Below, in pieces: positions 46,655-57,007 of a DNA stretch of 64,000 nucleotides. Origin of the DNA: Larkinella knui (GTDB lineage Bacteria > Bacteroidota > Bacteroidia > Cytophagales > Spirosomataceae); NCBI RefSeq assembly GCF_003858645.1, contig NZ_RQJP01000003.1:620001-684000 (forward strand), written 5' to 3'. The translations under genes were made by a program, and so were the position numbers. The notes under the pieces were generated by a model. That model was given only the letters and a program-made list of their open reading frames with translations, was not told the origin of the DNA and searched no databases. Numbering within the stretch: position 1 is the stretch's first letter; each line of letters starts with the position of its first letter.

Positions 46655-48010
46655 GTGCTGATTCGAAACCGCCTGACGATTGTTTTTACCCTGCTGGCAA
46701 CGGGCATTCAGCTCACGTTGTCGCTGCTGGTGTGGTATTTCTATTCATTATACCGACAGGAGGAATTTTATAGCCGGCTGGAGTCAAAAGCCCGCATTGC
46801 CGGCCGGGTCCTGATTTCCCGGCGACATCTCCATGATGATTTTTTCAAGAACATGGTCCGCACCGACTTGCTTACCATCGTGGAAGAGCAAATCAGCATT
46901 TATGATCAGAAGCACAACCTGGTATTTACCAACCGAACCCTGAAGGAATCCGATTATTACAAAGAAAAAATACCGCTCCTGACCACCGAATCGCTGGTTG
47001 AATTCAAAAACGGCCATCTGGAATCCATTGTCATCCCGTACCGGGACCGTGGGCAGCTTTTTTACATTTTTGCCTCGGGCTACGACCGGATCGGCCGGGC
47101 CAAACTGGGCACGCTGCAACAAATCCTGCTGCTGGCGAATCTGCTGGGTTTCGCCCTGATTGTGCTCGCCGGCTGGTACTTTTCCGGCGGAGTGCTCAAA
47201 CCCATTGCCCAGATTGTGGATGAGGTGGAGCAGATCACGGCCGTCGATCTGCACAAGCGGGTTCATGAAGGAAACCGCCGGGATGAAATCGCTCAGCTCG
47301 CCATGACGTTCAATCAGATGCTTTTCCGGCTGGAAGATGCGTTCGTCTCCCAACGCAGCTTTGTCGCCCACGCTTCCCACGAACTGCGCACCCCGCTCAC
47401 CAACACCCTAGGCACGCTGGAAACGTCGCTGCGGTATGACCAAAACCCCACCGACTGGCGCGACAGCATGGAAATAGCCGTTGAAGAACTGAAAAAAGTA
47501 ATTGCCCTGACCAATGGCTTGCTTGGATTGGCGAAAGTTACGGACGGCCCCGTGGCCCTGACCACCGTTCAGGTAGACGATTGCCTGCTCACCGCCATCG
47601 GGCAGGTTCAGGGTAAGTATCCGGGTCGGAGCCTGCCGCTTCAATTCATGACCAACGAGGAAGAATCGTTCACCGTCAAAGGCAACGCAACCCTGCTGAC
47701 GACCGCTTTTCTGAACATTCTTGATAATGCCTGCAAATATTCCAGCGAAGCGGTTTCGGTAGAACTACAGGCGAAGAGAGAACAGATCACGGTGACCGTA
47801 GCCGATCGGGGGCGCGGCATTTCCGAAACCGATGCCGCTCATATTCTGGATCCGCTCTACCGGGGAAACAATGTTGAAGGGGTTCCCGGCTACGGGATTG
47901 GCCTGGCCATTACGCAGAAAATCATCGACTTACACCAGGGCATCCTCCAGATCACCTCCAACGTAGACCAGGGAACGACGGTGACGATTAGTTTGCCGGG
48001 TCTGGTGTAA
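46655..48010 (+). CDS. Membrane histidine kinase with HAMP
   Basis: A 451-residue kinase starting at a GTG. Two membrane helices (about 10-31 and 158-176) flank a periplasmic sensor, followed by a HAMP linker, a HisKA helix with H242 in HASHELRTPL, and an ATPase domain ending GYGIGLAITQKIIDLHQG. The GTG start lies 55 bases after the OmpR gene and is read as translated from the same mRNA. The signal sensed is unknown. Confidence 0.9.
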   Translation: MLIRNRLTIVFTLLATGIQLTLSLLVWYFYSLYRQEEFYSRLESKARIAGRVLISRRHLHDDFFKNMVRTDLLTIVEEQISIYDQKHNLVFTNRTLKESDYYKEKIPLLTTESLVEFKNGHLESIVIPYRDRGQLFYIFASGYDRIGRAKLGTLQQILLLANLLGFALIVLAGWYFSGGVLKPIAQIVDEVEQITAVDLHKRVHEGNRRDEIAQLAMTFNQMLFRLEDAFVSQRSFVAHASHELRTPLTNTLGTLETSLRYDQNPTDWRDSMEIAVEELKKVIALTNGLLGLAKVTDGPVALTTVQVDDCLLTAIGQVQGKYPGRSLPLQFMTNEEESFTVKGNATLLTTAFLNILDNACKYSSEAVSVELQAKREQITVTVADRGRGISETDAAHILDPLYRGNNVEGVPGYGIGLAITQKIIDLHQGILQITSNVDQGTTVTISLPGLV

Positions 48011-48111
48011 GCAGCCCAGCGTCCCGATTCACAGTAAGACGGGTTGAATTCACAGTAGCTTGAATTGAGATCAGGAAATCGCTTTTTTTTGATGTCAAAT
48101 CGTTCGACAAC

Positions 48112-49740
48112 ATGAAAAAAGCAGTTTTAGTAGTGATTGCAGGTCTACTGACCGTTGCTGCCGCAAAGGCTCAAATCAACTGGGGTGCGTATTCCCACAG
48201 CTTTCCCGGCGAAGTTCAGGAGAAGCCTTCAGCCGTGGGTTTGATTTTGGCGATCCGGAAAGAGAATAACGCATTTTGGGCCATCCGGGAAACGAGTGAC
48301 CATTTTTATACGCTGAATGCCGACTCCTCGTTCCGACGGCTACGCCCCCGGGAAATGGTGGCGCGTACGACGTTCGATACGGCCCGCGCTCAGTTCTTTT
48401 TGCATGGCGTTGGGCCGCAAAACGCTCCTCTGTACCAGTTTCGGGTTACGGAATACCCCGGTAATCGTGTTTTGGTCCCCTGGCGGGGTATCAACCGGTT
48501 TACGGATTCAACCCTGATCCATGACTCCGGCTTCCCGAAGATGGCTTATCTGGGTGGCTACCGAACCCGCCTGGGTTCTATGCTGATCATGGATGTGCGG
48601 AAACTGGAAGGCAATCAAATTATGGCCACCTCCTTGATTGCGTGGGAGTCTATCAAGCCGGTTGTAACGAATGTCTACACCTCCGACAATATTGACGAAT
48701 TCCTCCAGCGGTTGCAATCCCCCTGGCTACCTTTCAACCAGCCCGCTGGTCGGCAGTCGCCCGTTCTGACCGTTTCCTCCACGAACACCAATCTGATATT
48801 TCTGCTGGGGAGCAACGCTTTCAGTAGAAACCAACTCCAATACGAAGTGATCCGGAACGGCAGCGTTTACACCCCCTGGCGAAACAATGATTACGATAAC
48901 AGTTTTGTGTGGATCAAGGAGTATCCACCGGGTAGGTATGTGCTGAAAATGCGGTTTTCTGTCCAGCCAGCGCATGTTACCGAGTTTCGTTTTGAAATAG
49001 AACCGGTCTGGTACCAAACGAACCTGTTCCGCATTTTGGTCGGTATTTTTGTGGCGGCTTTGCTGGGGGCCGGTTTATTCCTAATCTTATTGGTTCAGCA
49101 ACGGCGGAAAACCTGGCAGGAACAGGCTCATAAAACGAAGTTACAGCTTGAACTGAAGGCTATTTACGCTCAGCTAAATCCCCATTTTGTCTTCAATGCG
49201 CTCAGCTCGATTCAGAGCCTTGTCAATAAACAGGATCTTAAAGGTGCCAACAACTACCTGTCCGATTTTGCCCGGCTTATGCGGGAGTCGCTCAATCATA
49301 GCCACAAAGACGAAATAGCCCTTCAGCAAGAAATACAGACGCTGGATACGTATTTGAAGCTGGAACAGTTGCGGTTTAATTTTCAGTACAAAATCAGTGT
49401 CGATTCAACGGTTAATGGATCCGAAACCAGTGTGCCAGCCCTGCTCCTGCAACCTTTGGTTGAAAACGCGGTGAAACATGGCGTAGCGGTCCTGCAGGAA
49501 AATGGGTACATTACCGTTCATGTTAACCAGTCTGATCACACCATGATCATTACCATAACCGATAATGGCAATGGCTATACCGAACGTAAATCATCCGCCG
49601 GTTTGGGACTGCGACTTGTGCGGGACCGGATCAAGCTGCTGAATGAGCTTAAGCCGGAGCAGCCGATCTCGCTGACAATCAACACCCTTGTTCCCCGGGG
49701 AACCCAAATTACGCTTGCCTTTACCCACTGGTTTTTATGA
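48112..49740 (+). CDS. LytS-type histidine kinase with exported sensor
   Basis: A 542-residue kinase. A signal peptide (to about residue 20) precedes a large exported sensor (about 21-300) that resembles beta-propeller/Y_Y_Y-type domains (SVYTPWRNNDYDNSFVWIKE). One helix at 305-328 crosses the membrane. The kinase core has H358 in AQLNPHFVFN and PLVENAVKHG. The stop overlaps the start of the LytTR regulator at 49737 by 4 bases, so the pair is translationally coupled. Confidence 0.9.
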   Translation: MKKAVLVVIAGLLTVAAAKAQINWGAYSHSFPGEVQEKPSAVGLILAIRKENNAFWAIRETSDHFYTLNADSSFRRLRPREMVARTTFDTARAQFFLHGVGPQNAPLYQFRVTEYPGNRVLVPWRGINRFTDSTLIHDSGFPKMAYLGGYRTRLGSMLIMDVRKLEGNQIMATSLIAWESIKPVVTNVYTSDNIDEFLQRLQSPWLPFNQPAGRQSPVLTVSSTNTNLIFLLGSNAFSRNQLQYEVIRNGSVYTPWRNNDYDNSFVWIKEYPPGRYVLKMRFSVQPAHVTEFRFEIEPVWYQTNLFRILVGIFVAALLGAGLFLILLVQQRRKTWQEQAHKTKLQLELKAIYAQLNPHFVFNALSSIQSLVNKQDLKGANNYLSDFARLMRESLNHSHKDEIALQQEIQTLDTYLKLEQLRFNFQYKISVDSTVNGSETSVPALLLQPLVENAVKHGVAVLQENGYITVHVNQSDHTMIITITDNGNGYTERKSSAGLGLRLVRDRIKLLNELKPEQPISLTINTLVPRGTQITLAFTHWFL

Positions 49741-50489
49741 AAGCGAAAGCCCTCCTGATCGACGATGAACAACCTAATCTGGATAATCTGCAGGCCCTGC
49801 TGGGTATGTACTGCCCGCAGGTGGTGGTCTGCGGGACCGCCCTCAATGCGGAGACCGGTAAAAGCCTGTTGTATACGCACCAGCCGGATTTGCTGTTTTT
49901 AGATATCCAGATGCCCCACCAAAGCGGCTTTGATTTGTTGCGTAGCCTGCCTGAGCACAATTTTGAGGTAATTTTCGTAACGGCGTACGATCAGTATGCC
50001 ATCCAGGCGATGCGGTTTGCTGCGGTTGATTATCTGCTAAAGCCGGTGAACATCGGTGAATTACAGACCGCTGTAGACAGGGCCCTCAAACAGCGTCGTC
50101 TAAAAATCCAGAATCAACAGCTTGACAACCTGATGGATTTACTGACGGCGGGTTCTGCTAAAGAAGAGCAGCGTATTGCGCTGGCCACTACGAAGGAGAC
50201 GCGTTTTGTGAAAATAAGCGAAATCATCCGTTGCCAGTCGTCCAACAATTATACCACCTTTTATTTGACCGATGGGGAAACATTGCTGGTATGCAAACCC
50301 ATTTACGAATATGATGAGTTGCTCAAAGACTATGCTTTCCTGCGCTGCCATCAATCGCACCTGGTCAATAAACGGTTTATCAGGAGCTGGAAAAAGGAGT
50401 TTGGCGACTTTTTGGTGCTGACCGATGGGGCCGAAGTCCCCATTTCCAAAGGTAAAAAGGACGACCTAAAAAAAGCGCTGCACTTATAA
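49737..50489 (+). CDS. LytTR response regulator
   Basis: A 250-residue regulator with a receiver (DDE at 9-11, D56 in LLFLDIQMP, LLKPVNIGEL) and a LytTR DNA-binding domain (ISEIIRCQSSNNYTTFYLTDG to about 250). It begins within the last codons of the upstream kinase (ATGA-type overlap at 49737-49740), so it is its partner. It is followed by an inverted repeat at 50499. Confidence 0.92.
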   Translation: MKAKALLIDDEQPNLDNLQALLGMYCPQVVVCGTALNAETGKSLLYTHQPDLLFLDIQMPHQSGFDLLRSLPEHNFEVIFVTAYDQYAIQAMRFAAVDYLLKPVNIGELQTAVDRALKQRRLKIQNQQLDNLMDLLTAGSAKEEQRIALATTKETRFVKISEIIRCQSSNNYTTFYLTDGETLLVCKPIYEYDELLKDYAFLRCHQSHLVNKRFIRSWKKEFGDFLVLTDGAEVPISKGKKDDLKKALHL

Positions 50490-50498
50490 AACGTGATG

Positions 50499-50571
50499 GG
50501 AACGCGGATGGAACGGATCAAAACGGATTTAATCGGTGTGGATCCGTTTTGATCCGTTCCATCCGCGTTCC
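50499..50571. repeat. CGGAT-rich inverted repeat, copy A
   Basis: A perfect 30-bp inverted repeat: 50499-50528 and 50542-50571 with a 13-base loop. The arm begins ggaacgcggatggaacggat and contains CGGAT three times, spaced 9-11 bases apart. It lies just after the LytTR regulator gene. The sequence is shared with the repeat at 63473-63554, so the two are one family. A role as transcription terminator or structured RNA is possible. Confidence 0.9.
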
Positions 50572-50823
50572 GATTCCCTAACTGGCCCTGGTAACAAGGT
50601 TTTTGGGTCATATTTAGCCGTAACCGATCATCGGCTGGTGAATAGGAACAAGCGTTAATTTGTTCCTTGTAAATAAAAAATAAGATTATTTTTATATAAT
50701 AACTCTTCACGGCGAACTATATGCGGTACGGTATTACACTTTTTTAATACCTTTTAATTTGCTTCTCATACCGTTCTAATGTTACGGAGCTTGCTTTGTG
50801 CTAACGTAAGACAGACACAAGCA
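50572..50823. other. AT-rich region before the small membrane gene
   Basis: No gene. The sequence is strongly AT-rich and probably holds the promoter of the downstream small gene and efflux operon. No clear TAnnTTTG pair is seen. Confidence 0.35.
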
Positions 50824-51114
50824 ATGCGACGCCGGAATTTCCCCTCCATTTTACTCTACGGCTTTGGGCTGGCACTGGCTCTTTCACTGGGATTCAATGG
50901 ATTTCTGCTGTATGATCAAAACCGGCAGCGAAATCTTTACGGATACGAATTAGGCTATTCCGTCCATCCGATGGATCTCATGGCCTGGCAACAGCAGCTT
51001 TCGGATTGTAAACGAGCCAATCAACAGAAAGACAGCCTGATTCTCCGATTGGAGCAGATCCCCAACGCACCTCCGGGTGGAACCGTTGCCGTTCAGCGTA
51101 TTCATTCAAAATAG
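50824..51114 (+). CDS. Small single-helix membrane protein
   Basis: A 96-residue protein with one N-terminal helix (ILLYGFGLALALSLGFNGFLLY, about 8-30) and a periplasmic tail with a short coiled stretch (QQQLSDCKRANQQKDSLILRLEQ). An in-frame ATG at 50779 would add 15 residues. It precedes the RND adaptor gene and may be part of that operon, though its role is unknown. Confidence 0.5.
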   Translation: MRRRNFPSILLYGFGLALALSLGFNGFLLYDQNRQRNLYGYELGYSVHPMDLMAWQQQLSDCKRANQQKDSLILRLEQIPNAPPGGTVAVQRIHSK

Positions 51115-51170
51115 TATCATCCAACATGTACATAACCCCCAAATACTCAGCTATGTTACCTAAGATTCTT

Positions 51171-52253
51171 ATGAAGAGAATCCTCATTCTCCTAAGCATA
51201 TGTGCCTTGTTGGGCAATATAGGTTGTTCAACACAGGCAGAAGAAAAGAAAGAAGAGGACGTCAAGTATCTCGTTACAAGCCCTTTACAGAAAGACACCC
51301 TGGCAACCAAAGACTACGTGTGTCAAGTCCATGCCATCCAGCACATTGAAGTAAGGGCGTTGGAAAAGGGTTACCTGCAAAAGATTTTTGTGGACGAAGG
51401 GCAGTATGTCCAACAGGGCCAGCTGATGTTCCAGATCATGCCCGTGGTTTACAATGCCGAACTGCAAAAATCGCAGGCAGAAGCGAACTACGTGGGCATC
51501 GAATACCAGAACACCAAGCGGCTGGCCGATAGCAACATTGTATCCAAAAATGAACTGGCGCTGGCCAAAGCCAAGTTCGACAAGGCCAACGCCGAAGTGA
51601 GCCTGGCGAAAACGCATTTGCAGTTTACCGAAATAAGAGCCCCGTTTAGCGGTATTATGGACCACTTTCAGGTCCGGCTGGGAAGTCTGGTCAACGAAGG
51701 CGATTTGTTAACGACCCTGTCCGACAACAGCAAAATGTGGGTGTATTTCAACGTACCGGAAGCCGAATACCTCGACTACAAAACCCACCAGAACGACAAC
51801 ATGAAACACGTGAAGCTGGTGATGGCCAATAACGAACTGTTCGACCATCCGGGCGTCGTACAAACCATTGAAGCCGATTTCAACAACGAAACCGGTAACA
51901 TTGCCTTCCGGGCCACCTTCCCCAACCCCAAAGGTCTCCTGAGACACGGCGAAACCGGCAGCGTACGAATGACGGTACCGCTCAAACATGCGCTGATTAT
52001 TCCCCAGAAAGCGACCTTCGAAGTCCTGGAAAAGAAGTATGTTTTTGTGGTGGATAAAAACAACGTGATCCGGTCCAGGGAAATCACCATAGCCGCCGAA
52101 ATGCCGCACATTTTTGTGGTTCAGGGCGGTTTAAATAAAGGAGACAAGATCCTGCTGGAAGGCTTGCGTCAGGTACGGGAAAACGAAAAAATACACTACA
52201 CCTTCGTCAAGCCGGACTCTGTCATCTCTCATTTAAGTCTGTATGCCGAGTAA
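51171..52253 (+). CDS. RND efflux periplasmic adaptor (HlyD/MFP family)
   Basis: A 360-residue lipoprotein. The signal is ICALLGNIGCSTQ with Cys at about residue 19. The adaptor has the lipoyl half-motif (VRALEKGYLQKIFVDEGQYV), a helical hairpin (AELQKSQAEANYVGIEYQNT) and beta-barrel and membrane-proximal domains. It couples the inner-membrane pump at 52279 to the outer-membrane channel at 55475. An upstream in-frame ATG at 51126 is ignored because it hides the signal. The three genes are consecutive on the plus strand. Confidence 0.92.
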   Translation: MKRILILLSICALLGNIGCSTQAEEKKEEDVKYLVTSPLQKDTLATKDYVCQVHAIQHIEVRALEKGYLQKIFVDEGQYVQQGQLMFQIMPVVYNAELQKSQAEANYVGIEYQNTKRLADSNIVSKNELALAKAKFDKANAEVSLAKTHLQFTEIRAPFSGIMDHFQVRLGSLVNEGDLLTTLSDNSKMWVYFNVPEAEYLDYKTHQNDNMKHVKLVMANNELFDHPGVVQTIEADFNNETGNIAFRATFPNPKGLLRHGETGSVRMTVPLKHALIIPQKATFEVLEKKYVFVVDKNNVIRSREITIAAEMPHIFVVQGGLNKGDKILLEGLRQVRENEKIHYTFVKPDSVISHLSLYAE

Positions 52254-52278
52254 TCAACCCGTTTAAAAAGCAGAAGAC

Positions 52279-55200
52279 ATGTTCAATAAATTCATACGTA
52301 GACCTGTATTCGCTATTGTGATATCGGTCATGATAGTCTTTATAGGTATACTGGCGATCAAGAGCCTGCCTATTTCCCAATTCCCGGACATTGCCCCCAC
52401 CACTGTCAATATCTTTATTGCGTATCCCGGTTCCAGTGCCGATGTACTGGTTAAATCCACGCTGATCACCCTGGAGCAGGCCATCAACGGCGTCCAGGAC
52501 ATGCGGTATATAGCGACCGATGCAACCAGTGCGGGGGAGGCCACCTTACGGATCATCTTTGAGCCGGGGACCGACCCCAATGTCGCCGTTATACGGGTGA
52601 AAACGAGGGTCGATCAGGTGATGCCGCTCCTGCCTGAACTGGTTCAGCGGGAAGGCGTTATCATTTCGCCGGTTCAACCCAGTATGTTGATGTACGTCAA
52701 CCTCTATTCCAAGGCGAAGAGCATTGACGAGAAATTCCTGTTCAACTACGCGACGGTTAAAATGATCCCTGAAATTCAGCGGACCAGAGGGGTAGCCCGG
52801 GCCCAGATCCTGGGTAGCCGGCGTTATGCCATGCGCGTCTGGCTAAACCCGGAACGCATGCGGGCCTATAACATCTCCGTTGAAGAAGTTATGAAGGCCC
52901 TCGGGGAGCAAAGTATTATCGGGCGACCCGGCCGGATCGGTCAAAGCTCCGGTATTGCGGCCCAGTCGCTGGAATATGTGCTCACCTACAAAGGGCGGTA
53001 TAGCGAGCCGAAAGAATACGAAGACATCATCATCCGGGCCAACTCCGAAGGGGAAAGCATCCACCTGAAAGACATCGCCAAAGTCGAATTGGGTAGTGAA
53101 TTCTTTGATATCTATTCCAACCTGGACGGCCACGCTTCGGCGGCCATTGTGTTGCGGCAAAACTACGGCAGTAATGCCAGTGTGGTTATTGAGGAAGTAA
53201 AAAAGAAGCTCGAGGACATGAAAGCGTCCTTTCCGCCGGGTGTCGATTATAAAATCAGCTATGATGTGTCCAACTTCCTGGATGCGTCGATCGAGCAGGT
53301 TATTCATACGCTGCGGGATGCGTTTATCCTGGTTGCGCTGGTGGTGTTCATCTTCCTGGGTGACTGGCGTTCTACGCTGATCCCGATCCTGGCGGTTCCG
53401 GTATCGCTGATCGGGGCCTTCTTTGTGATTCAGGCGTTTGGCCTTTCCATCAACCTGATTACCCTCTTCGCCTTGGTACTGGCCATCGGGATTGTGGTCG
53501 ATGATGCGATTGTGGTGGTGGAAGCCGTGCACGCCAAGATGGAAGAAGAGCCGCATCTAACGCCCTTCCGGGCGGTTCAGAAAGTGCTCGGTGAGATTAG
53601 CGGGGCCATTATCGCCATTACCCTCGTGATGGTCTCGGTATTCCTGCCTATCTCTTTTATGTCGGGTCCGGTGGGTACGTTTTACCGCCAGTTCTCGATC
53701 ACCATGGCCAGTTCCATCGTAATTTCGGCCCTGATCGCCCTGACACTGACGCCCGTGTTGTGCGCCATGCTGTTGAAAAACCACCATGGACATCCGCCCA
53801 AGAAAAATATCCTGACCCGATCACTCGACAGTTTCAACCGGGGATTTGATAAAATGACCGGGCGCTATGTGGGCTTACTGAAATTAATCGTCAACCGCCG
53901 GTTCGTCACGTTCGCCATCCTGATCGGTTTCTGTCTGGGAATTGTATTCGTGAACAAGATTTTGCCCGCCGGTTTTATTCCGAACGAAGATCAGAGTACG
54001 ATTTACGCCATTATCCAGACGCCACCGGGTTCTACACTGGAAAAAACCAACGAGGTGTCCCGTCGGCTCCAGAAAATTTGTGAGGAAGTTCCGGGAATCG
54101 AGTCAGTATCGTCTCTGGCCGGCTACGAGATCATGACCGAAGGCCGGGGTTCCAACGCCGGTACGTGTCTGATCAACCTGAAATCCTGGTCGGATCGTGA
54201 CAAGAACGTGAAGGAGATCATGGAAGAACTGGAGGAGAAAACGCGAAACCTCGGCGCAACGGTCGAATTCTTCGAACCACCGGCCATTCCTGGTTTTGGT
54301 ACGTCAGGCGGTTTTTCGATGCGCTTGCTGGATAAAACCACCGATACGGACTACAGCGAGTTCGATAAAATCAACAAGGAGTTCATGGACAATCTGGGCA
54401 AGCGGAAAGAACTCACGGGTTTATTCACCTTTTTTGCCGCCAATTATCCGCAGTACGAACTGGAAATTGACAACAAACTGGCCATGCAGAAAGGCGTGTC
54501 GATCGGAAAAGCGATGGATAACCTCAACATCATGATCGGGAGTACCTACGAACAGGGCTTTATCAAGTTCAACCAGTTCTTCAAGGTGTATGTCCAGTCC
54601 GACCCCAGTTTCCGGCGGCTTCCAACCGATCTTTTAAAGCTGTTTGTCAAAAACGATGCGGGCGAAATGGTGCCCTACTCGGCCTTCATGAAGTTGAAGA
54701 AGGGCCAGGGACCCAATGAAATCACCCGTTTCAACCTCTATAATTCGGCCGCCATCCAGGGTCTGCCCGCGAAGGGATATACCACGGCCGACGCCATCCA
54801 GGCCATCCGGGAAGTGGCCGCCAAGACGTTGCCACGAGGTTACGACATCGCTTTTGAAGGTCTTTCCTATGACGAATCGATCCGGGGCAATGAGTCTCTG
54901 TATGTATTCCTGATCGTGCTGGCCTTTGTCTACATGGTATTAGCCGCCCAGTACGAAAGCTTCATCATTCCGCTGGCGGTAGTGTTCTCGCTGCCGGTTG
55001 GGGTCTTTGGTTCGTTCCTCGTCCTCAAACTGATGGGGCTGGAAAACAACATCTACGCCCAGATCGGGCTCATCATGTTGATCGGTCTGTTGGGTAAAAA
55101 TGCGGTTTTGATCGTGGAATTTGCCGTCCAGAAGCGACAGCAGGGTGAAACGATTCTGAACGCAGCCATTGAAGGTGCCAGAGTCCGCTTCCGCCCGATC

Positions 55201-55482
55201 CTGATGACCTCCTTCGCCTTTGTGGCCGGTCTGATTCCGTTGATCATTGCCACGGGTGCCGGTGCCATCGGAAACCGGACCATCGGGGCCTCGGCCCTCG
55301 GCGGTATGTTGTTCGGAACCATTTTCGGGGTCATCATCATCCCTGGATTGTACTACATATTTGGCAGTCTAGCCGATGGCCGAACGATGATTAAAGATGA
55401 AGAGGCTGATTCGCTGACCGAAAATCTGGTTCATCAATTAGACGCTTTTCCCGTAACCGAAGAAAGCACAAACCATGTTTAA
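52279..55482 (+). CDS. RND efflux pump, HAE1 family permease
   Basis: A 1067-residue inner-membrane pump. It begins MFNKFIRRPVFAIVISVMIV and has twelve helices in two halves, with the proton-relay Asp pair in AIGIVVDDAIVVVE and a large periplasmic loop in each half. The second half has the conserved LIGLLGKNAVLIVEFAV. It exports drugs or toxic metabolites using proton motive force. It is 25 bases after the adaptor and overlaps the channel gene by 8 bases, so the trio is one operon. The substrate is not inferable. Confidence 0.95.
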   Translation: MFNKFIRRPVFAIVISVMIVFIGILAIKSLPISQFPDIAPTTVNIFIAYPGSSADVLVKSTLITLEQAINGVQDMRYIATDATSAGEATLRIIFEPGTDPNVAVIRVKTRVDQVMPLLPELVQREGVIISPVQPSMLMYVNLYSKAKSIDEKFLFNYATVKMIPEIQRTRGVARAQILGSRRYAMRVWLNPERMRAYNISVEEVMKALGEQSIIGRPGRIGQSSGIAAQSLEYVLTYKGRYSEPKEYEDIIIRANSEGESIHLKDIAKVELGSEFFDIYSNLDGHASAAIVLRQNYGSNASVVIEEVKKKLEDMKASFPPGVDYKISYDVSNFLDASIEQVIHTLRDAFILVALVVFIFLGDWRSTLIPILAVPVSLIGAFFVIQAFGLSINLITLFALVLAIGIVVDDAIVVVEAVHAKMEEEPHLTPFRAVQKVLGEISGAIIAITLVMVSVFLPISFMSGPVGTFYRQFSITMASSIVISALIALTLTPVLCAMLLKNHHGHPPKKNILTRSLDSFNRGFDKMTGRYVGLLKLIVNRRFVTFAILIGFCLGIVFVNKILPAGFIPNEDQSTIYAIIQTPPGSTLEKTNEVSRRLQKICEEVPGIESVSSLAGYEIMTEGRGSNAGTCLINLKSWSDRDKNVKEIMEELEEKTRNLGATVEFFEPPAIPGFGTSGGFSMRLLDKTTDTDYSEFDKINKEFMDNLGKRKELTGLFTFFAANYPQYELEIDNKLAMQKGVSIGKAMDNLNIMIGSTYEQGFIKFNQFFKVYVQSDPSFRRLPTDLLKLFVKNDAGEMVPYSAFMKLKKGQGPNEITRFNLYNSAAIQGLPAKGYTTADAIQAIREVAAKTLPRGYDIAFEGLSYDESIRGNESLYVFLIVLAFVYMVLAAQYESFIIPLAVVFSLPVGVFGSFLVLKLMGLENNIYAQIGLIMLIGLLGKNAVLIVEFAVQKRQQGETILNAAIEGARVRFRPILMTSFAFVAGLIPLIIATGAGAIGNRTIGASALGGMLFGTIFGVIIIPGLYYIFGSLADGRTMIKDEEADSLTENLVHQLDAFPVTEESTNHV

Positions 55483-56905
55483 AAAACTCATCTATACAGG
55501 TCTGGGAGTAGCCTGCATGACGTTAGCCATAACGTCATGCAAAACCCCGGCATTGGTTGGACGAATCGAGAACAGAACCGTTCCGACCAGTTACAACACG
55601 GTTCAGGACACGCTCAATTCGGGGAAAGCCATCTGGCGGGAATTTTTTACCGACCCGAACCTGACCGCCTTGATTGATACGGCCCTGAGCAACAACCAGG
55701 AATTGAACATTACGTTGCAGGAGATTCAGATCGCCCGGAACGAAATCAGAGCCCGAACGGGGGAATATCTGCCGTTTGTGGGCCTGCAAGCCGGTGCCGG
55801 CGTCGACAAAGTGGGCCAGTATACCCGGCCGGGAGCCATTGAAGAGAGCACCGAAATCCGGCCGGGCCACCAGTTTCCCAATCCGTTGCCAGACTTTCTG
55901 TTATCGGCCAATGCCTCCTGGCAGGTGGATATCTGGAATAAGCTGCACAACGCAAAACGGGCCGCAGCCATCCGGTATTTATCCTCCATCGAAGGGAAAA
56001 ACTTTACGGTCACGAATCTGGTTTCCGAAATTGCCAACTCCTATTATGAGTTATTAGGCCTTGATAGTCAACTGGATATCATCAAACGAAACATTGATAT
56101 TCAGACCAATGCCCTGGCCATCGTCCGCATCGAGAAAGAATCAGCCAAGGTGACCGAGCTGGCCGTCCGCCGATTTGAAGCCCAGGTGCTGCATACCCAA
56201 AGTCTCCAATTTGAAGTTCAGCAACGCATTGTTGAAACCGAAAACCGGATCAATTTCCTGGTAGGCCGGTTTCCGCAGCCCGTCCAACGCACGTCAACGG
56301 ACTTCAACACGCTGGTGCCCGAAGTGATGCATGCCGGTATTCCTTCGCAACTCCTGCAAAACCGGCCCGATATCCGGCAGGCCGAGCGGGAACTGGAAGC
56401 CGCCCGGCTGGATGTTCAGGTGGCCCGAGCCAATTTTCTGCCGTCGCTGGACCTCTCCGCAGCCGTTGGGTTTAATTCGTACAAGCCCACTCTGTTGTTA
56501 ACGCCCGAATCATTTCTGTATTCCCTGATCGGCGGTTTTACCAGACCTTTGATCAACCGGAATGCGATAAAATCGCTTTATTACAGCGCGAATGCCAAGC
56601 AGATCCAGGCGGTTTACAATTACGAGCGTACCATTCTGAACGCCTACATCGAGGTTGCCAACCAGCTATCCAACATTACGAACCTGCAAAAGAGCTATGA
56701 TTTGAAAGCCCGACAGGTGGAGGCTCTGATCCAGTCGACCAATATTTCCAATACGCTCTTCAAGTCCGCCCGGGCCGACTATATGGAAGTCCTGCTGACC
56801 CAACGCGATGCCCTGGAATCCCGGTTCGACCTGGTTGAAACGAAAGTACAGCAACTGAATGCGATGGTCAATACGTACCGGGCACTGGGTGGCGGCTGGC
56901 GCTAA
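55475..56905 (+). CDS. Outer-membrane efflux channel (TolC/NodT family)
   Basis: A 476-residue outer-membrane lipoprotein. The signal ends at AITSCK (Cys about residue 22) and two outer-membrane efflux repeats follow (SNNQELNITLQEIQIARNEI, and PDIRQAERELEAARLDVQVA). It forms a trimeric channel joined to the pump by the MFP adaptor. The start overlaps the end of the pump gene, a sign of translational coupling. The terminator palindrome at 57008 ends the operon. Confidence 0.93.
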   Translation: MFKKLIYTGLGVACMTLAITSCKTPALVGRIENRTVPTSYNTVQDTLNSGKAIWREFFTDPNLTALIDTALSNNQELNITLQEIQIARNEIRARTGEYLPFVGLQAGAGVDKVGQYTRPGAIEESTEIRPGHQFPNPLPDFLLSANASWQVDIWNKLHNAKRAAAIRYLSSIEGKNFTVTNLVSEIANSYYELLGLDSQLDIIKRNIDIQTNALAIVRIEKESAKVTELAVRRFEAQVLHTQSLQFEVQQRIVETENRINFLVGRFPQPVQRTSTDFNTLVPEVMHAGIPSQLLQNRPDIRQAERELEAARLDVQVARANFLPSLDLSAAVGFNSYKPTLLLTPESFLYSLIGGFTRPLINRNAIKSLYYSANAKQIQAVYNYERTILNAYIEVANQLSNITNLQKSYDLKARQVEALIQSTNISNTLFKSARADYMEVLLTQRDALESRFDLVETKVQQLNAMVNTYRALGGGWR

Positions 56906-57007
56906 TCGTTCCGCAACCTCCCGGAGCAGTTTAAGACCGGCAGTTCCTTCGAAGTGACCCCGCAGTGATTCCAAGCTTCCTCTTAATAAGGTATTTTACA
57001 GGCTATT

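Noticed and set aside
52843-53556. Minus-strand frame inside the RND pump gene
   Set aside because: Antisense shadow of a complete, well-supported pump gene; rich in His and Arg as expected for a shadow.
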